This document shows, in pieces, positions 1-6,748 of a stretch of 33,289 nt of DNA. This stretch comes from an uncultured Aquincola sp. (GTDB lineage Bacteria > Pseudomonadota > Gammaproteobacteria > Burkholderiales > Burkholderiaceae), in NCBI GenBank assembly GCA_937883885.1, contig CAKZXL010000221.1, positions 1-33,289 of the forward strand, read 5' to 3'. The notes under the pieces were generated by a model, which saw only the letters and a list, made by a program, of their open reading frames with translations, searched no databases and was not told the origin of the DNA. Position 1 is the stretch's first letter. Every line of letters begins with the position of its first letter. Both the position numbers and the translations under genes were made by a program.

Positions 1-159
1 CTTCTTGTTCCAGTCGCGCACATCGTCGTGCAGCGGCACCTCGTGGGGCGGCCAGTGCATCTTGTTCTGCATCTCGTAGGCTTCAAACGCCCAGGGGTAC
101 CGGAACGGCTTGTAGAAGCCCTTGGCATCGCAGACGGTGTGGGCGGGGGGATTGTTCAT
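1..159 (-). CDS. nrdB: Ribonucleotide reductase class I beta subunit, N-terminal fragment
   Basis: Only the first 53 codons are visible, because the gene runs off the left edge. The translation contains PFRYPWAFEAYEMQNKMHW followed by PPHEVPLHDDVRDWNKK. This matches the N-terminal segment typical of phage- and proteobacterial-type class I ribonucleotide reductase small subunits (YPWA.EA...Q...HW.P.EVPL..DV.DW). The beta subunit holds the metal and radical cofactor used by the alpha subunit to turn ribonucleotides into deoxyribonucleotides. The di-metal ligands lie further downstream and cannot be checked. The ATG at 159 is the natural start. It has its own promoter at 222-250, inside the gap after the upstream minus-strand gene. 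On an element with its own primase and topoisomerase it would supply nucleotides for replication or transfer; that role is inference. Confidence 0.8.
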   Translation of the reverse strand, partial: MNNPPAHTVCDAKGFYKPFRYPWAFEAYEMQNKMHWPPHEVPLHDDVRDWNKK

Positions 160-221
160 CGAGGCGCCTTGATGGTGGAGTCTTGCGCGGTGCGCCGCAC
201 TGTAAGGAGGATGGCGCCCGG

Positions 222-250
222 ATGATATCATGTACACCGTGCATAGGCAA
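222..250 (-). promoter_or_regulatory. Sigma-70-type promoter for nrdB
   Basis: On the minus strand there is a -35 TTGCCT (245-250), a 17-bp spacer and a -10 TATCAT (222-227), preceded by the extended TGA. Transcription would begin near 214, about 55 nt before the nrdB start. The spacer carries TGCACG, also seen in the promoters at 6665-6693 and 12765-12793. Confidence 0.65.
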
Positions 251-256
251 ACGACG

Positions 257-739
257 CTAGGCAAGGTCCGAGACGCCTCTGTCCGGTCCTGCGAATGCCA
301 CGACTTGTGGCTGCTGGCCCGCGACGACGGTCAACTGGACGAACCACAGGCACCGCCCTGGCGGCAATTCTCCTCCGAGCAGAAGTTCGTTCACCTCGGG
401 GCCTCGCGCCGAGCCATCAACGGATAGGCTCGCGACAAGGACTCGCACAGGGGCCGGTAGGGCGTCGGGACCCCAAAGGCCTGGTGCCTCGCCACGAAAG
501 AGCATCAACGCGTCCACCTGCTCCGGCCGAATGCCCCTCTCGCGCAACGCCGCCACCGCGGGACCTGGAGGGCCAGAGTAGGGCGCCAGCTCCGGGATGC
601 GCAGCGCAGGAGAGAGGAAGACCTCTGTAAGCTGGGCGGCACGCTGCTCGCGCAGCCCTTCGCGCAGGCACTTGGCCGCTGTGAAGAGCGCAAAGACAAC
701 GCCCCAGGGCAGTAGCTTGACCAGCTCCAGAGCCTCCAT
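257..739 (-). CDS. Hypothetical protein with hydrophobic N-terminus
   Basis: This is a 160-residue protein that I do not recognise. Residues 4-23 are hydrophobic (LELVKLLPWGVVFALFTAAK) and followed by basic residues, which suggests an N-terminal membrane anchor or a weak signal-anchor. The rest is rich in Pro, Gly and Ala, with a stretch of alternating hydrophobic residues near the C-terminus (CLWFVQLTVVAGQQPQVVAF) that looks like beta strands. It starts three bases after the stop of the gene at 743-1018, so the two are almost certainly cotranscribed and translationally close. It ends before the nrdB promoter. No function can be assigned. Confidence 0.6.
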   Translation of the reverse strand: MEALELVKLLPWGVVFALFTAAKCLREGLREQRAAQLTEVFLSPALRIPELAPYSGPPGPAVAALRERGIRPEQVDALMLFRGEAPGLWGPDALPAPVRVLVASLSVDGSARGPEVNELLLGGELPPGRCLWFVQLTVVAGQQPQVVAFAGPDRGVSDLA

Positions 740-742
740 CGC

Positions 743-1018
743 TCAGCCGTAGAACGGCACGCCCAGCTTCGGTTCGCCCCGAGCGCGGATGGCCCCGGCC
801 ATGGCTTCGAGGGTCGTAGCCAGAGCATCGAAGGCAGCCTCCTCAGAGTCGGCCGACGCTGGCTCGAGCGCCAACGTGGCCTGGGCGCCGTCTGCGTGTG
901 CCGCCAGGGTGACCGTTCCCTGCGCGGCTGCCACGTCCTTGCCGGGCTTGTACGACGCAAGGTAGGTCGCCGTCACAACGCCGTCTTCGCCGACAGCGCA
1001 AGTCTTCAGGGAAAGCAT
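743..1018 (-). CDS. Small hypothetical protein, 91 residues
   Basis: This is an unknown protein beginning MLSLKTCAVGEDGVVTATYL. The ATG at 1018 was chosen over the longer reading from 1093 because an AAGGAGA ribosome-binding site lies 6-7 bases upstream, and because the promoter at 1065-1093 would put the transcript start (about 1058) inside the longer version. The sequence suggests a compact alpha/beta fold: strand-rich in the first half, with an Ala/Glu-rich helix (EEAAFDALATTLEAMAGAIRA) near the end. It is first in a two-gene operon with the 160-residue gene. No signal peptide or known motif is visible. Confidence 0.65.
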   Translation of the reverse strand: MLSLKTCAVGEDGVVTATYLASYKPGKDVAAAQGTVTLAAHADGAQATLALEPASADSEEAAFDALATTLEAMAGAIRARGEPKLGVPFYG

Positions 1019-1064
1019 GGGAATCTCCTTGATTTGGTAACAGGTCACGTTTGACGCAGCGTGC

Positions 1065-1093
1065 AACGTATCACCTGTAAATCGCATCGACAA
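1065..1093 (-). promoter_or_regulatory. Promoter of the 743-1018 / 257-739 operon
   Basis: Minus strand: -35 TTGTCG (1088-1093), 17-bp spacer, -10 TACGTT (1065-1070) with TGA just upstream. The spacing is ideal and the -10 weak. The transcript would start near 1058, leaving a 40-nt leader with a good ribosome-binding site. Confidence 0.5.
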
Positions 1094-1163
1094 GGTGAAG
1101 CCTGGTCACCTGTGGCCAGCAAGGTTCCGGAACACGAATGGTCTTGCGAGCTCGATCATCACG

Positions 1164-1192
1164 TTGATATTCAGGCGCAGGGATGATATGCT
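1164..1192 (+). promoter_or_regulatory. Sigma-70-type promoter for the 1258-2607 gene pair
   Basis: Plus strand: -35 TTGATA (1164-1169), 17-bp spacer, -10 TATGCT (1187-1192) with extended TGA. The bases ATGATATGCTGTATGC around the -10 and start site are repeated almost exactly in the promoter at 24202-24230. The start point should be near 1199, about 60 nt before the first gene. Confidence 0.65.
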
Positions 1193-1257
1193 GTATGCCA
1201 CCTCATTGGCTAGCTGTTACTCTGCCACTGCGGACAAGACAGCCAGAAAGGCCTTTC

Positions 1258-1740
1258 ATGTCACACGCAAGCGCAGCGCGCGCCCACGAATCGACCAAGC
1301 CCAGCCTCGCGGCGCAGGTTCGCGATACCCTTGTCCTGAACGAGGGGCTCATCGTCGAGCTCGTCAACGAGGTCTTGGCCAGCCAACCGGCCCACAAAGC
1401 CGAGTTCTTTCGTCGTCAGCTGAAGTCCAACCCCGCACTTGGTGTCTCCATCAAGCGAGTCGTCGTCGACGTAGGTGTGGTCCTGTCGCTGGCGAAGAGC
1501 CTGGAGTCGGATGACGAGTTCTCGGACTCGGCCGCGCTGGTGCACGACATCGACTTCGTTGCGCACGACGGAAACGTCGGCGCTTTCGCGAAGGCCATGG
1601 TCGAGTGTGACCTGCTGTCCATCGCGAAGTCCGAAGGTGAAGATGCCGTTCTGTATGACCTGCTCCCGGCGGACGTGCTCGAGCGCCGCTTGCGCCTGAT
1701 ACTGGCCTTCCTGGACCAGATGATGAAGCGCACTCATTGA
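1258..1740 (+). CDS. Hypothetical cytosolic protein, 160 residues
   Basis: This is an unknown protein starting MSHASAARAHESTKPSLAAQ. The ATG at 1258 follows AAAGG at a good distance, whereas the longer reading from 1183 would begin inside the -10 element. It has no signal peptide or membrane segment. The pattern is mostly helical, with acidic patches (ESDDEFSD, EGEDAVLYD) and a C-terminal amphipathic helix (ERRLRLILAFLDQMMKR). Its stop lies 51 nt before the exported protein at 1792, with no terminator between, so the two probably form one transcript. The function is unknown. Confidence 0.65.
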   Translation: MSHASAARAHESTKPSLAAQVRDTLVLNEGLIVELVNEVLASQPAHKAEFFRRQLKSNPALGVSIKRVVVDVGVVLSLAKSLESDDEFSDSAALVHDIDFVAHDGNVGAFAKAMVECDLLSIAKSEGEDAVLYDLLPADVLERRLRLILAFLDQMMKRTH

Positions 1741-1791
1741 CATTGAACTTTCCACAACAGTGAACCAAACACAATCCGAAAGGAAGAGTCA

Positions 1792-2607
1792 ATGAAAGCG
1801 CTGACCCGCCTGCAGAGCACCGTGCTGTTCCAGGCTGCAGAGAACGAAGGTGTTGCAGCGAAGATGACGCAGCGCGCGAAGCAGTTCGTCGCATTCGGTG
1901 TGCTCGTTTCCGCCGCTCTGGCTTCGCAAGGGGCGCATGCCCAGAACCAAGTGCTGACGCCCTCCAACTGCGCCGGTGTCGGCGCCACGGTCGCCGGCAT
2001 TGCCGGCGCTGCCTCCGGCAAGACCAACGTGCAGCAGGCTGTCTGGGGTGCCCTGGGGGCGTTGGGCGGCGCGGCCGCGGGCAACTGGCTGTGCTCTCCG
2101 AAGACTCGGTCGCTGGACTCGAGCTACGACAACGCCGCCCGCTACGGCGTGGGCGATGGGCGAAGCGTCGAGGTCGACCGCCAGTCGCCGAAGATGTCGC
2201 TGTCCATCACCGAGCGTGACCGCCTGGACGAGATGTCCGGCGCCGCCATCAACGCCAAGTACGCATGGAAGAAGTCGCTGTTCGACATCGACCAGGCGAG
2301 CCAGCGCGGCTACGCTGCCGGCGTCAACGCGGCGCGCGAGCAGGAAGCCATCAATCGCGCGGAGTTCGAGCGCGCTCGAGGCGCGTTCGCCGGCACCGTG
2401 GCGCGCCTGAACGCGGGCGCCGACGGGAGCCCGCCGCGCGCCGTCGGCCGTTACCTCGAAATCTCGGCTTCGCTGCTCGAACTGGATGCCGGTAGCCGGG
2501 TCTCGTACCAGATGCTCGAGCAGCGCGACACGATGCTCAAGGACCGCAGCCCGGCCTACCAACAGGAAGCCGATCGCGTCGGCAGGATGCGCGCTCTGCG
2601 CGGCTGA
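1792..2607 (+). CDS. Exported glycine-zipper protein, hypothetical
   Basis: The protein is 271 residues long. A standard Sec signal peptide sits at residues 25-50 (MTQRAKQFVAFGVLVSAALA, ending in AHA before QNQ), preceded by an extra 24 residues. The outer ATG at 1792 has a strong AAAGGAAGAG site. The inner ATG at 1864 would give a normal signal peptide but has a poorer site. Residues 61-98 form a glycine-zipper-like segment (GVGATVAGIAGAASG and GALGALGGAAAGNW), common in outer-membrane or pore-associated proteins. The remainder is charged and helical. It is cotranscribed with the 160-residue gene and ends at a clear terminator. It may be an envelope component of the conjugation machine; that is inference. 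Confidence 0.7.
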   Translation: MKALTRLQSTVLFQAAENEGVAAKMTQRAKQFVAFGVLVSAALASQGAHAQNQVLTPSNCAGVGATVAGIAGAASGKTNVQQAVWGALGALGGAAAGNWLCSPKTRSLDSSYDNAARYGVGDGRSVEVDRQSPKMSLSITERDRLDEMSGAAINAKYAWKKSLFDIDQASQRGYAAGVNAAREQEAINRAEFERARGAFAGTVARLNAGADGSPPRAVGRYLEISASLLELDAGSRVSYQMLEQRDTMLKDRSPAYQQEADRVGRMRALRG

Positions 2608-2624
2608 GAGAAATCGTTCGCTGA

Positions 2625-2658
2625 GGAGAAAAGGGCCGCAATCGCGGTCCATTTTCTT
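2625..2658 (+). terminator. Rho-independent terminator
   Basis: The stem GGGCCGC (2633-2639) pairs with GCGGTCC (2644-2650), including one G-U pair, around a four-base loop. AAAA precedes it and TTTTCTT follows. It lies just after the 271-residue gene. Confidence 0.75.
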
Positions 2659-2717
2659 CGTGTGCTTGTGCATCGCCCTCACACGGGTCGGTGCTCGCCG
2701 CCGCCAGCTGTCTCGCC

Positions 2718-2746
2718 TTGTTAGAGCGCGCAGTGAACGATATACT
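2718..2746 (+). promoter_or_regulatory. Sigma-70-type promoter for the paralog pair at 2802-3624
   Basis: Plus strand: -35 TTGTTA (2718-2723), 17-bp spacer, -10 TATACT (2741-2746). The start point would be near 2753, directly ahead of a perfect palindrome (2755-2769). Confidence 0.7.
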
Positions 2747-2754
2747 CTGTGTGT

Positions 2755-2769
2755 TGTCGCAGTGCGACA
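2755..2769. promoter_or_regulatory. Perfect 7-1-7 palindrome, putative operator
   Basis: TGTCGCA (2755-2761), one spacer base, then TGCGACA (2763-2769). It covers about +2 to +16 relative to the predicted transcript start, a classic position for a repressor site. The protein that would bind is not known. Confidence 0.5.
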
Positions 2770-2801
2770 GGGGTCACCACGCACGGAATGTTTGAGAGCA
2801 C

Positions 2802-3188
2802 ATGAGCAGCGAAGGATACGGATACGGCCCTGGCATGGGAACCCTCATAGGGCTCAAGATGGGCTCGGTCAAGGCTGCCGCCGATGCGCACGTCCAGGAC
2901 CTCGAGGCCATGCGTGCCGAGCTGCGTAACGCCGTAACTGGAGGCTTGTTCGAGAAGGCGTTCGCGCAGGCCTCGGCCGACGTTACCGCCGAAATAGTCA
3001 AGGAACTCAGCGAGGAGCAGGCCGGCAAGCGCGGGGCGCGACGTCTGAGCGACCCTGCAAACGTCGAAGGCCGCAACGAAGCTTACGTGACCCACGCAGC
3101 CGCCCACGTCCGCCGCTTGAGCGGTGGCCAAGTGCGCATGTCGCCCCAAGACCAGGCGCGCGTCAAGGCGCAGCGTCCCGTAAAGTGA
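2802..3188 (+). CDS. Small hypothetical protein, first of a tandem paralogous pair
   Basis: The product has 128 residues. The N-terminus GPGMGTLIGLKMG and the C-terminal block EQAGKRGARRLSDPANVEGRNEA are nearly matched by the next gene, so the two arose by tandem duplication. There is no signal peptide and no obvious membrane span, although the glycine-rich start GYGYGPGMGTLIGL is hydrophobic. The middle is helical and Ala/Glu-rich. It follows its own promoter and a putative operator. The start has a modest GAGAG site. The spacing to the second gene is 10 nt. The function is unknown; the conserved RRLSDP.N..GRNEA block probably marks the working surface. Confidence 0.7.
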   Translation: MSSEGYGYGPGMGTLIGLKMGSVKAAADAHVQDLEAMRAELRNAVTGGLFEKAFAQASADVTAEIVKELSEEQAGKRGARRLSDPANVEGRNEAYVTHAAAHVRRLSGGQVRMSPQDQARVKAQRPVK

Positions 3189-3198
3189 AGGTGCCGAA

Positions 3199-3624
3199 AT
3201 GACTGGACCTGGAGTCGGAACACTGATAGGCCTGGCCTGGGGCGACGCGCTGAACGAACGCGACTTCGCCGCCGAGCGGCTCCGACTGCAGCGCGAGCTG
3301 GCAGCCGCGAACGCACAGGCGCTCGGCGCAAAGGCGACGAAGGATGCTTCGAAGGCTGTCCTCGATGCGGTGGTGGGCGAGCTGGTAGCCGAGCAGGCCG
3401 GCACGCTCAAGGTGCGCCGCCTGAGTGACCCGGGCAACATCGCTGGCCGCAATGAAGCGTTCATGGATACCGCGGAAGGCCAGCTGCGTCGACTGAGCGA
3501 CGGCAGCCTGAAGTTTTCGGTGGCATCCACGCTGCGCGTCAAGCGAGCCAAGGTGGAGCTGAAGGAAGTGCTGGCCGACCCTACGCTGGCGCCCAGCCTG
3601 GACAGGAAGACCACCCCGCGCTGA
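3199..3624 (+). CDS. Small hypothetical protein, second of the tandem paralogous pair
   Basis: The product has 141 residues and is a paralog of the preceding one. It shares GPGVGTLIGL at the start, EQAG...RRLSDPGNIAGRNEA in the middle and RRLS(D/G)G towards the end. The central segment (residues 20-60) is a strongly charged helix, possibly a coiled coil. It starts 10 nt after the first gene, behind GAAGG, and ends 24 nt before a strong terminator, so the pair forms a complete two-gene transcript. Sequence has diverged mainly outside the conserved blocks, which suggests two subunits of one complex rather than redundant copies. The function is unknown. Confidence 0.7.
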   Translation: MTGPGVGTLIGLAWGDALNERDFAAERLRLQRELAAANAQALGAKATKDASKAVLDAVVGELVAEQAGTLKVRRLSDPGNIAGRNEAFMDTAEGQLRRLSDGSLKFSVASTLRVKRAKVELKEVLADPTLAPSLDRKTTPR

Positions 3625-3648
3625 GGCAGCCGCCCTCTGCCAGAACAA

Positions 3649-3680
3649 GGCCCGGTACCGCAAAGCGGACCGGGCCTTTT
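3649..3680 (+). terminator. Rho-independent terminator of the paralog pair
   Basis: The stem GGCCCGGT (3649-3656) pairs with ACCGGGCC (3669-3676). An inner stem CCGC/GCGG closes an AAA loop, and TTTT follows at 3677-3680. Confidence 0.85.
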
Positions 3681-3747
3681 GCATTGGCGCACCGACCCCG
3701 GGGCGCGTCATCCGTTGCCGGAGCCCAAGACTGGCGCAGCTGCGCTG

Positions 3748-3778
3748 CAAAGAGAAACGCCCGGCAGTGCCGGGCGTT
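3748..3778 (-). terminator. Rho-independent terminator of the traX-traY unit
   Basis: The inverted repeat AACGCCCGG (3756-3764) and CCGGGCGTT (3770-3778) forms a strong hairpin. On the minus strand it is followed by TTTCTCTTT. It is 21 bases after the dotA/traY stop. Confidence 0.75.
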
Positions 3779-3799
3779 CTTGAGGGCCGAGTTGTTGGC

Positions 3800-6067
3800 T
3801 CAGGTCTTTTTGCGTCCCTGGCCGCCAACCCTTGGAGTGGCACTCGCGTCGTCGCCCGAGGCCATCCTGACACGTGCCACGCGGGCGCCGGCGGCCGCCT
3901 CGCCAGCGCCTTGCAGTCCGCGGGTGGCTGCTCCAGCACTCTGCTGGGCGTCGGAATTGAACTCTCGGGCTTGTTCCATGCCGGCGTGCGCGCCACCGAT
4001 CCAGCGGTACACCGTCTCGCTAAGCACATAGACCAGGGTCATCGTGGAGCGCACAGTTGTGAACACGATGCTGGCGTACAGCATGGCCAAGACAACGGTG
4101 GCGACAATGCCGGTTGTGCTGTTGCCCTCGAGCGAAGACATGTTGGCCTTGAACATCAGGGACACCAGCTTGAGCACCGGGTCCATGATGAGGAAGGCGC
4201 CGATGAGGCCGAACACGATGAAGATGGGGCGGGTAACCGTCTCGAGCAGAATCATGTAGCCGCCGATGCCCTTGCCGGCGATGTCGTCGCCTTCGGGGTG
4301 CAGGTGGCCAGCCAGCCACACAGGCCCGGCCACGACGGCCGAGAAGAGGGCCATCAACCAGCCCACGATGGAGCCGATGGTCAGGGTGAACGGCAGCATC
4401 GGGATGACGAAGGCCATCATGACGCCGACGCCAAAGCACGCGATGAAGCCGGCGTAGATGGCCGGGAGGGCCATGTGCAGAAGCTCCAGAGCCGTCGTCT
4501 TGGCGCCGCTCAGCAAATCGACCACCTTGCCAGGAGCGCTGTTACCTGCGGCCAGCGTCACCGTCGTCGCGGCGACCATACCAGTGGCCACCACTTCGGT
4601 GGCCACGATGATGCGGTCGCCGGTGTCCTTGATTTGCACCAAGGCGTGCTTGTCGCTTTTGGGGTCAACCGAGACGAACTTACCCAGCGTGTAGGCCAGC
4701 TTCTCTCCAGGGTTCCACCAGTCGCCGGCATCGCCCTTGAAGTTCTTGTCGATCTGTGCCTCCATGGCCTCGATGTCCGCTGTGAGGCTGGAATCGACGA
4801 CGCCCGGGACGGCATCAGGCTTCTGCAGCGATCCGGCTGTCACCGACGGCACCGACTGCATCATCTTCGAGGCAGACGAGCGAATCTGCGCCATCTGGAA
4901 GAAGGTCGAGCCCGCCATCAGCCAGCCGGCATCTTTGGAGGCTTCGGTGAACTTGGTCAGGCGCTGGTCGAAGCCAGTGGCCGCGGCCGACACTGAGGGC
5001 TGGATCACGGCCTTGTAGATCGCGGCGGCCTGCTTGAGCGCTGCGGCGATTTCCGCCGTCGTGACAGCCGGAGTGTTAGGGTTGGCCTCGGCCATGCGCC
5101 TGGCGATCGGGCGCACCTGAGCGGCGGCCGCCATGATGCCCTGGGCTTGCGCGTCGATCAGGGCCTGGCCGCGCTGCTTGGTGGCAGCGATAGAAGCAGC
5201 GTCGTCGCCGAGGGACCCATTGGCGTACGTGCCTGGCTGTGTGATGCCGCCAGCCAGCATCTTCGAGGGCGCCAGCTCAAACGTTGAGCCGCCAACGTCC
5301 GTGTAGGTCGACGTTCTCACCGAACCACATGAGTCAACAGCCTCTCCCGACGTGTTGTCGAGTGCGCCCCACCGGAAGCTGCGGCTGTAGCTGTTGATCT
5401 CGCCCATCATCGGGTCAGCCATCGTCTCCTCGCCAGCCGGCTTTTCCGACAAGCCAAACGGTGCGACCGTGCCGTTGACCGAGCGAGTGAACTGGTTCGC
5501 CTGTGCGCACACCTCAGCCTTCAAAATGTCGCGGGCCATCGCCTCGACCTTGGCCTGGTAGTCCTGGGAGAGAATCACCGACGTTGCTTGTGAGCCGGAA
5601 AAGCCGCCGACCGCAGCCGCCCAGACCTGGCTTGCAGCCCCGCCGCCAGCCAGCGCCAGCCACAGGATGAAGTGCTGAATGGTCGAGTAGCCGGAGGCGA
5701 GAGGCACAAGCATCGCCGTGCCGGCGGTGAAGCGCAGAGGAATCCACATCGAGCTCCACTTTCGACCCAGGATTTCGCCGTCCTGCGCCGTATTGAGCGT
5801 TCCGATGACCGCGACGTAGGTGAACATGAGGGTGCCGAACGTCAGCGCGAACATGTTCAGCACCTGCATCGCCGCGCCGAGCATCGGCACTTGGTTGCCG
5901 GTGTTCCAGTCCCCGAAGATGGCTCCCACGATCCAGCGAGTCATGTCCTTGTCGGAGGGCTCGAAGCTGTCGGGCGTCGTCTGCGCTAGGGCCAGAGCGG
6001 GCGCCAGGATGAGTGACACAAGGCCAACGACTGCGGCGGCCTTCCGGTGATTCCGGTTCTTGGTCAT
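3800..6067 (-). CDS. traY: DotA/TraY-family inner-membrane protein of a type IVB secretion/conjugation system
   Basis: The protein has 755 residues. Residues 1-29 look like a signal peptide (basic start, then AAAVVGLVSLILAPALALA). The block TLNTAQDGEILGRKWSSMW, followed by IPLRFTAGTAMLVPL, is the family hallmark of DotA (Legionella Dot/Icm) and TraY (IncI plasmids). Hydrophobic spans lie near residues 60-95 and 108-150, a large periplasmic domain fills the middle, and a dense membrane block occupies roughly residues 520-690. The C-tail is Ala/Gly-rich. DotA/TraY is a polytopic protein needed for DNA or effector transfer. The adjacent TraX-like gene matches the IncI gene order traX-traY. The start has GAGGG upstream. 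No other core type IVB genes are visible in the window. Confidence 0.85.
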   Translation of the reverse strand: MTKNRNHRKAAAVVGLVSLILAPALALAQTTPDSFEPSDKDMTRWIVGAIFGDWNTGNQVPMLGAAMQVLNMFALTFGTLMFTYVAVIGTLNTAQDGEILGRKWSSMWIPLRFTAGTAMLVPLASGYSTIQHFILWLALAGGGAASQVWAAAVGGFSGSQATSVILSQDYQAKVEAMARDILKAEVCAQANQFTRSVNGTVAPFGLSEKPAGEETMADPMMGEINSYSRSFRWGALDNTSGEAVDSCGSVRTSTYTDVGGSTFELAPSKMLAGGITQPGTYANGSLGDDAASIAATKQRGQALIDAQAQGIMAAAAQVRPIARRMAEANPNTPAVTTAEIAAALKQAAAIYKAVIQPSVSAAATGFDQRLTKFTEASKDAGWLMAGSTFFQMAQIRSSASKMMQSVPSVTAGSLQKPDAVPGVVDSSLTADIEAMEAQIDKNFKGDAGDWWNPGEKLAYTLGKFVSVDPKSDKHALVQIKDTGDRIIVATEVVATGMVAATTVTLAAGNSAPGKVVDLLSGAKTTALELLHMALPAIYAGFIACFGVGVMMAFVIPMLPFTLTIGSIVGWLMALFSAVVAGPVWLAGHLHPEGDDIAGKGIGGYMILLETVTRPIFIVFGLIGAFLIMDPVLKLVSLMFKANMSSLEGNSTTGIVATVVLAMLYASIVFTTVRSTMTLVYVLSETVYRWIGGAHAGMEQAREFNSDAQQSAGAATRGLQGAGEAAAGARVARVRMASGDDASATPRVGGQGRKKT

Positions 6068-6077
6068 TGTCTTGCCC

Positions 6078-6611
6078 TCAAAGCACCAGGTACGTGCCAG
6101 GAATGCGCAGCGCGTCCTGGAGACGAATGAGGTTTCGGTTCTCGATTTGCCACGCTCGGAAGCCGTGGATGTAGCCGTTGACGGCGACGGCGAAGGAGGC
6201 GATGAGCACTCCTAAGGCCATGAATGCGCTGGAGTTCAGGAACATCCAGAATGCATGGACCAGCAGGGCACCAGCCACGAGGTACAGGCCCAGGTGCACC
6301 CACTTGTGGCGCTGCATCTGGCTGTAAAGGAACTCCTCGGACAGACCCTGGCGCGCGATCGCCTCTTCGAAGGTCTCCACACGGGTCGGCGCCACCTTGA
6401 GGCGACGCGCCTTTGCGACCGCTCCTTTGGCTTCGCTGAAGAACCGCGCCTGCCGGTCGCTGACCGCCATCTGCTTTTGCTGGCGCAGGAGGCCGCGCAG
6501 CAACCAACCCTTGCTCCGCTCCTCACGGATACCTTGAGCGAACTGCTGCCAAAACCCGGGCACTTCGTTGGTGGCCTGGGCAGTGTTCTGTGGAGCCTTG
6601 GGTTTGTCCAT
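6078..6611 (-). CDS. traX: TraX/IcmV-like small membrane protein
   Basis: The protein has 177 residues. A charged N-terminal half containing WQQFAQGIREERSKGWLLRG is followed by two membrane segments (about residues 104-124 and 128-149) and a short tail. Size, topology and position directly upstream of dotA/traY fit TraX of IncI plasmids and its counterpart IcmV in Legionella, where the gene also neighbours dotA. The sequence match is by pattern and context rather than a strong motif. It probably acts with TraY in the inner membrane. Ten bases separate its stop from the traY start, so the two are cotranscribed from the promoter at 6665-6693 or from upstream readthrough. The ribosome-binding site is weak. 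Confidence 0.6.
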   Translation of the reverse strand: MDKPKAPQNTAQATNEVPGFWQQFAQGIREERSKGWLLRGLLRQQKQMAVSDRQARFFSEAKGAVAKARRLKVAPTRVETFEEAIARQGLSEEFLYSQMQRHKWVHLGLYLVAGALLVHAFWMFLNSSAFMALGVLIASFAVAVNGYIHGFRAWQIENRNLIRLQDALRIPGTYLVL

Positions 6612-6664
6612 GAATGCGCTCGAGCTTTATGTGGGACGCAATGCGTCCATCAGTGGCAGTGAAT

Positions 6665-6693
6665 AGTATATCACATAGACGTGCACGCGCCTA
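6665..6693 (-). promoter_or_regulatory. Extended -10 promoter for traX-traY
   Basis: Minus strand: -10 TATACT (6665-6670) with TG at the extended position. The -35 is poor (TAGGCG, 6688-6693). The spacer holds the palindrome CGTGCACG (6680-6687). The start point would be near 6658. A weak -35 with a palindrome in the spacer suggests activator or repressor control. Confidence 0.55.
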
Positions 6694-6748
6694 CATGGAG
6701 CCAGGCCGCAAGGCACTGGCGCCAACTAACCTCCGCTCGGGCGAGCGT

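Noticed and set aside
3767..4996. Plus-strand open frame of 409 codons
   Set aside because: It is antisense to dotA/traY, which matches its family along its length. The reverse translation is His/Gln-rich and low-complexity.
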